Source: Candidatus Planktophila versatilis (GTDB lineage: Bacteria > Actinomycetota > Actinomycetes > Nanopelagicales > Nanopelagicaceae). Taken from it: DNA of 64,000 nt. The position numbers were made by a program, and so were the translations under genes. The stretch lies in assembly GCF_002288265.1 (NCBI RefSeq), contig NZ_CP016778.1:62001-126000 (forward strand). The letters run 5' to 3'. The notes beneath the pieces were generated by a model. The model had not been told where the DNA came from. It did not search any database and saw nothing but the letters and a program-made list of their open reading frames with translations. Numbering within the stretch: position 1 is the stretch's first letter; every line of letters begins with the position of its first letter. Positions 61,782 to 64,000 of this stretch are shown in pieces.

Positions 61782-61853
61782 TCCGCCATTGTGTAGTGGC
61801 TAGCACATGGGCCTTTGAAGCCCAGGGTCCAGGATCGATACCTGGTGGCGGAG
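61782..61853 (+). tRNA. tRNA-Gln (TTG anticodon)
   Basis: Acceptor TCCGCCA/TGGCGGA, anticodon stem TGGGC/GCCCA around CTTTGAA (anticodon TTG) and a T-arm with loop TCGATAC fit tRNA-Gln. Discriminator G; CCA is not encoded. Its place upstream of glmU is conserved in actinobacteria. Confidence 0.94.
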
Positions 61854-61857
61854 CAAG

Positions 61858-61863
61858 TAGACT
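61858..61863 (+). promoter_or_regulatory. Leaderless -10 box (TAGACT) of glmU
   Basis: TAGACT lies 6 bases before the glmU ATG at 61870 and only 4 bases after the tRNA-Gln end. Confidence 0.6.
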
Positions 61864-61869
61864 TACCGC

Positions 61870-63297
61870 ATGAACCTAGAAACCGTAGTGATTCTCGCTG
61901 CGGGAGAAGGAACGCGTATGAAGTCTGCTACGCCTAAAGTTCTTCATTCAATTTCTGGTCGCACACTCGTTGGTCACGTATTGCACGCAGTCAGTGGCCT
62001 GTCGGCTAAGCAAGTTCGTGTCGTTGTTGGCGCGGGCCGGGAAAAAGTAGAAGCACACATCGCAGAGATTGCTCCACATGCAGTAACTGTCTTTCAAGAA
62101 AAACGTGGCGGCACCGGCCATGCAACACAATTAGCACTCGTTGGCTTAAAGCCAACTGGCACGATTTTAATTCTCGCTGGTGATACCCCGATGCTCACAG
62201 GAACATCGCTCACACAATTACTCGAGCACCATCATGCAGGTGGATTTACCGCCTCTGTTATGACTGCGCTACATCCAGATCCAACCGGTTATGGCCGAAT
62301 TATTCGGGCCGATGATGACTCCTTGGCTCGCATCGTGGAAGAACGTGATGCCGATGAGAGTGAAAAAGAAATTATTGAAGTTAACTCAGGAGTGTATGCA
62401 TTTGATGCGGCAAAGCTAGCGGGTGCAATCGGAAAACTTAAAACAGAGAATTCTCAGGGCGAGCTCTATCTGACCGACGTCATTGAAATTCTGCGCAATG
62501 AAGGTGGCACCATTGCACCAGTTCTGATTGATGACTTTTTTGAGATTCTCGGTGTTAACGACCGCGTGCAGCTAGCTGAATCTGCTGCGCTTTTGCGCGA
62601 TCGCATCAACGAAGATCTCATGCGTGAAGGTGTCACCATCGTGGATCCATTAAGCACGTGGGTGGATTCCACAGCCAAGATTGAAAGAGATGTCATCCTC
62701 ATGCCTGGCACTGCAATTACTGGCACAACAACGGTGGCAAGCGGGGCCGTGGTTGGCCCACGTTCAACTCTTCACAATTGCACAGTGGGTGAAAGCGCCC
62801 GCGTACTTGAATCTCATTGCACGGAAGCGATTATCGGTGCATCAGTAAATGTCGGGCCATTTACATTCTTGCGCGCTGGAACCAAATTACTAACCGGCTC
62901 TAAAGCTGGCGCATTTGTTGAGATGAAGAATGCAACTCTGGGTGAGGGCTCAAAAGTCCCTCACCTTTCTTATGTCGGAGATGCCGTGATTGGCGAGGGC
63001 AGCAATATCGGTGCGGCCACGATTTTTGTGAACTATGACGGCGTGGAAAAGCATTACACCGTGGTGGGCGACCACGTTCGGATCGGAAGCGATTCGATGT
63101 TAGTTGCGCCCGTGACAATCGGAGATGGCGCATATACCGCCGCCGGCTCTGTCATTACCGAAGATGTTCCTCCCGGCGCGATTGGCGTTGGCAGAGCAAA
63201 GCAGAGAAATGTAATAGGTTGGGTACTGCGTAAGCGCCCCGGTACAAAATCTGCTGAGGCGGCATCGCGCCACAGTAGCGACGAGCAGAAAGGCTAA
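61870..63297 (+). CDS. glmU: Bifunctional GlmU (UDP-GlcNAc synthesis)
   Basis: The 475-residue enzyme has the N-terminal uridyltransferase (ILAAGEGTRMKSATPKVLHSI) and C-terminal left-handed beta-helix acetyltransferase (VGPFTFLRAGTKL, VGDAVIGEGSNIGAATIFVNYDG). It makes UDP-GlcNAc for peptidoglycan and for MshA. The gene is leaderless and is followed 5 bases later by prs. Confidence 0.94.
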   Translation: MNLETVVILAAGEGTRMKSATPKVLHSISGRTLVGHVLHAVSGLSAKQVRVVVGAGREKVEAHIAEIAPHAVTVFQEKRGGTGHATQLALVGLKPTGTILILAGDTPMLTGTSLTQLLEHHHAGGFTASVMTALHPDPTGYGRIIRADDDSLARIVEERDADESEKEIIEVNSGVYAFDAAKLAGAIGKLKTENSQGELYLTDVIEILRNEGGTIAPVLIDDFFEILGVNDRVQLAESAALLRDRINEDLMREGVTIVDPLSTWVDSTAKIERDVILMPGTAITGTTTVASGAVVGPRSTLHNCTVGESARVLESHCTEAIIGASVNVGPFTFLRAGTKLLTGSKAGAFVEMKNATLGEGSKVPHLSYVGDAVIGEGSNIGAATIFVNYDGVEKHYTVVGDHVRIGSDSMLVAPVTIGDGAYTAAGSVITEDVPPGAIGVGRAKQRNVIGWVLRKRPGTKSAEAASRHSSDEQKG

Positions 63298-63302
63298 CTT
63301 CC

Positions 63303-64000
63303 TTGAGCGAAATCCGATTGTCCTCAGAGAAAAAACTTCGTCTCTTTTCAGGCCGCGGATTCCCAGAATTATCAGAGCAAGTTGCCCAAGAGCTAGGTAT
63401 TCCACTCACACCGACTTCGGCTTATGACTTTGCCAATGGTGAAATTTTTGTTCGCTTTGAAGAATCAGTCCGCGGCTGTGATGCATTTGTAATTCAGTCA
63501 CACTCGACCCCAATCAATAAACAAATCATGGAACAACTCATCATGATTGATGCCCTCAAGCGTGCCTCAGCAAAGCGCATCACGGTAGTCGCACCTTTTT
63601 ATGCATATGCTCGTCAGGATAAGAAGAGCAGAGGTCGCGAACCGATAACCGCGCGCCTCATGGCCGATCTATTTAAGACAGCTGGCGCCGACCGCCTTAT
63701 GGTTGTCGATCTTCACACTTCACAAATTCAAGGATTCTTCGACGGACCAGTTGATCACCTCTTCGCACTTCCAATGCTGGCAAATTATGTCGGCAGCAAA
63801 GTTGACCGTTCCATGCTCACCATCGTTTCACCAGACTCAGGCCGTGTTCGCGTTGCAGAACGTTGGTCAGAACTTCTTGGCGGCTGTCCTATCGCGTTTA
63901 TTCATAAGACCCGCGATCCACTCATTCCTAATGAGGCAGTTGTTGGAAAAGTTGTTGGAGATGTCACGGGGCGCACCTGCGTTGTTATCGATGACATGAT
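63303..64000 (+). CDS. prs: Ribose-phosphate pyrophosphokinase (3' end outside the window)
   Basis: The frame from TTG 63303 (MSEIRLSSEKKLRLFSGRGF) runs to the window edge, giving 232 of about 325 residues. Present are FANGEIFVRFEESVRG, VVAPFYAYARQDKKSRGREPI (ATP flexible loop), VVDLHTSQIQGFF, SPDSGRVRVAERWSE and the start of the PRPP loop VVIDDM. It makes PRPP for nucleotides, His and Trp. AAAGG 9 bases upstream supports TTG. glmU-prs is a conserved actinobacterial pair. Confidence 0.92.
   Translation, partial: MSEIRLSSEKKLRLFSGRGFPELSEQVAQELGIPLTPTSAYDFANGEIFVRFEESVRGCDAFVIQSHSTPINKQIMEQLIMIDALKRASAKRITVVAPFYAYARQDKKSRGREPITARLMADLFKTAGADRLMVVDLHTSQIQGFFDGPVDHLFALPMLANYVGSKVDRSMLTIVSPDSGRVRVAERWSELLGGCPIAFIHKTRDPLIPNEAVVGKVVGDVTGRTCVVIDDM

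Overview
The window looks like a piece of a small, streamlined, moderate-GC actinobacterial chromosome, most likely a freshwater acI/Nanopelagicales bacterium (Planktophila/Nanopelagicus type). Three things support this: actinobacterial marker genes (mshA, a one-domain mshD, a GlnR-like regulator, carD, DUF3263, DUF3027, DUF2530 and DUF4395 proteins, a protein O-mannosyltransferase, a gephyrin-like Glp), very short intergenic gaps, and about twenty genes whose start codon lies only 6-8 bases after a TAnnnT -10 box (leaderless transcription). There is no rRNA, CRISPR array, insertion sequence or prophage. Three tRNAs are present: Thr-TGT, Arg-CCT and Gln-TTG.

Layout. 1-4.1 kb: end of an Ala-rich coiled-coil protein, then surface-polysaccharide genes (O-antigen ligase-like protein, nucleotide-sugar dehydrogenase, epimerase). 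4.2-7.3 kb: PfkB sugar kinase, mutarotase and class III aminotransferase. 7.3-14.9 kb: a thiol/redox and metal island with mshD, a GlnR-like regulator, ThiX-type thioredoxin, an AT-rich inserted FkbM methyltransferase, DUF4395, a Fur-family regulator, ygfZ, two small membrane proteins, nitrobindin, asparaginase, mshA and ybjN. 14.9-21.1 kb: gpmA, an LpqE-like lipoprotein divergent from carD, then ispDF, cysS, rlmB and an SGNH hydrolase. 21.1-25.6 kb: tRNA-Thr, carbonic anhydrase, an alpha/beta hydrolase and ndh divergent from a DUF2867 SDR, DUF3263. 25.6-34.4 kb: CIRCE-controlled groEL, DUF3027, a cold-shock protein, DUF2530, an MFS permease, serC, pdxH, citrate synthase and photolyase. 34.4-36.8 kb: a Cys-ending leader peptide, an exported rhodanese and a YedE-type transporter, together a candidate thiosulfate/reduced-sulfur module. 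36.8-48.3 kb: diguanylate cyclase, secreted Cys-motif proteins, a DEAD-box helicase, SDR, saccharopine-dehydrogenase-like protein, purU, an MMPL permease and an FmdB/Ruc zinc ribbon. 48.4-52.5 kb: CopC-like and CopD-CtaG membrane proteins, acyl-CoA dehydrogenase, 5-FTHF cyclo-ligase. 52.5-54.9 kb: a lid-less gephyrin-like Glp, RimJ and a GLPR-like membrane protein. 54.9-64 kb: pmt, rsmI, metG, tatD, ksgA, ispE, MarR, tRNA-Gln, glmU and the start of prs.

Most of the right half follows gene orders I recall from Mycobacterium tuberculosis (Rv0991c to Rv1018c; lpqE/carD/ispD/ispF/cysS; mshA/ybjN/gpm). The interesting places are therefore where this genome departs from that order. They are the deletion inside the MoeA-like Glp, the leader peptide and exported rhodanese module, the paired small membrane peptides, leaderless mini-ORFs coupled by ATGA, overlapping bidirectional leaderless promoters, and several perfect inverted repeats in promoter regions.
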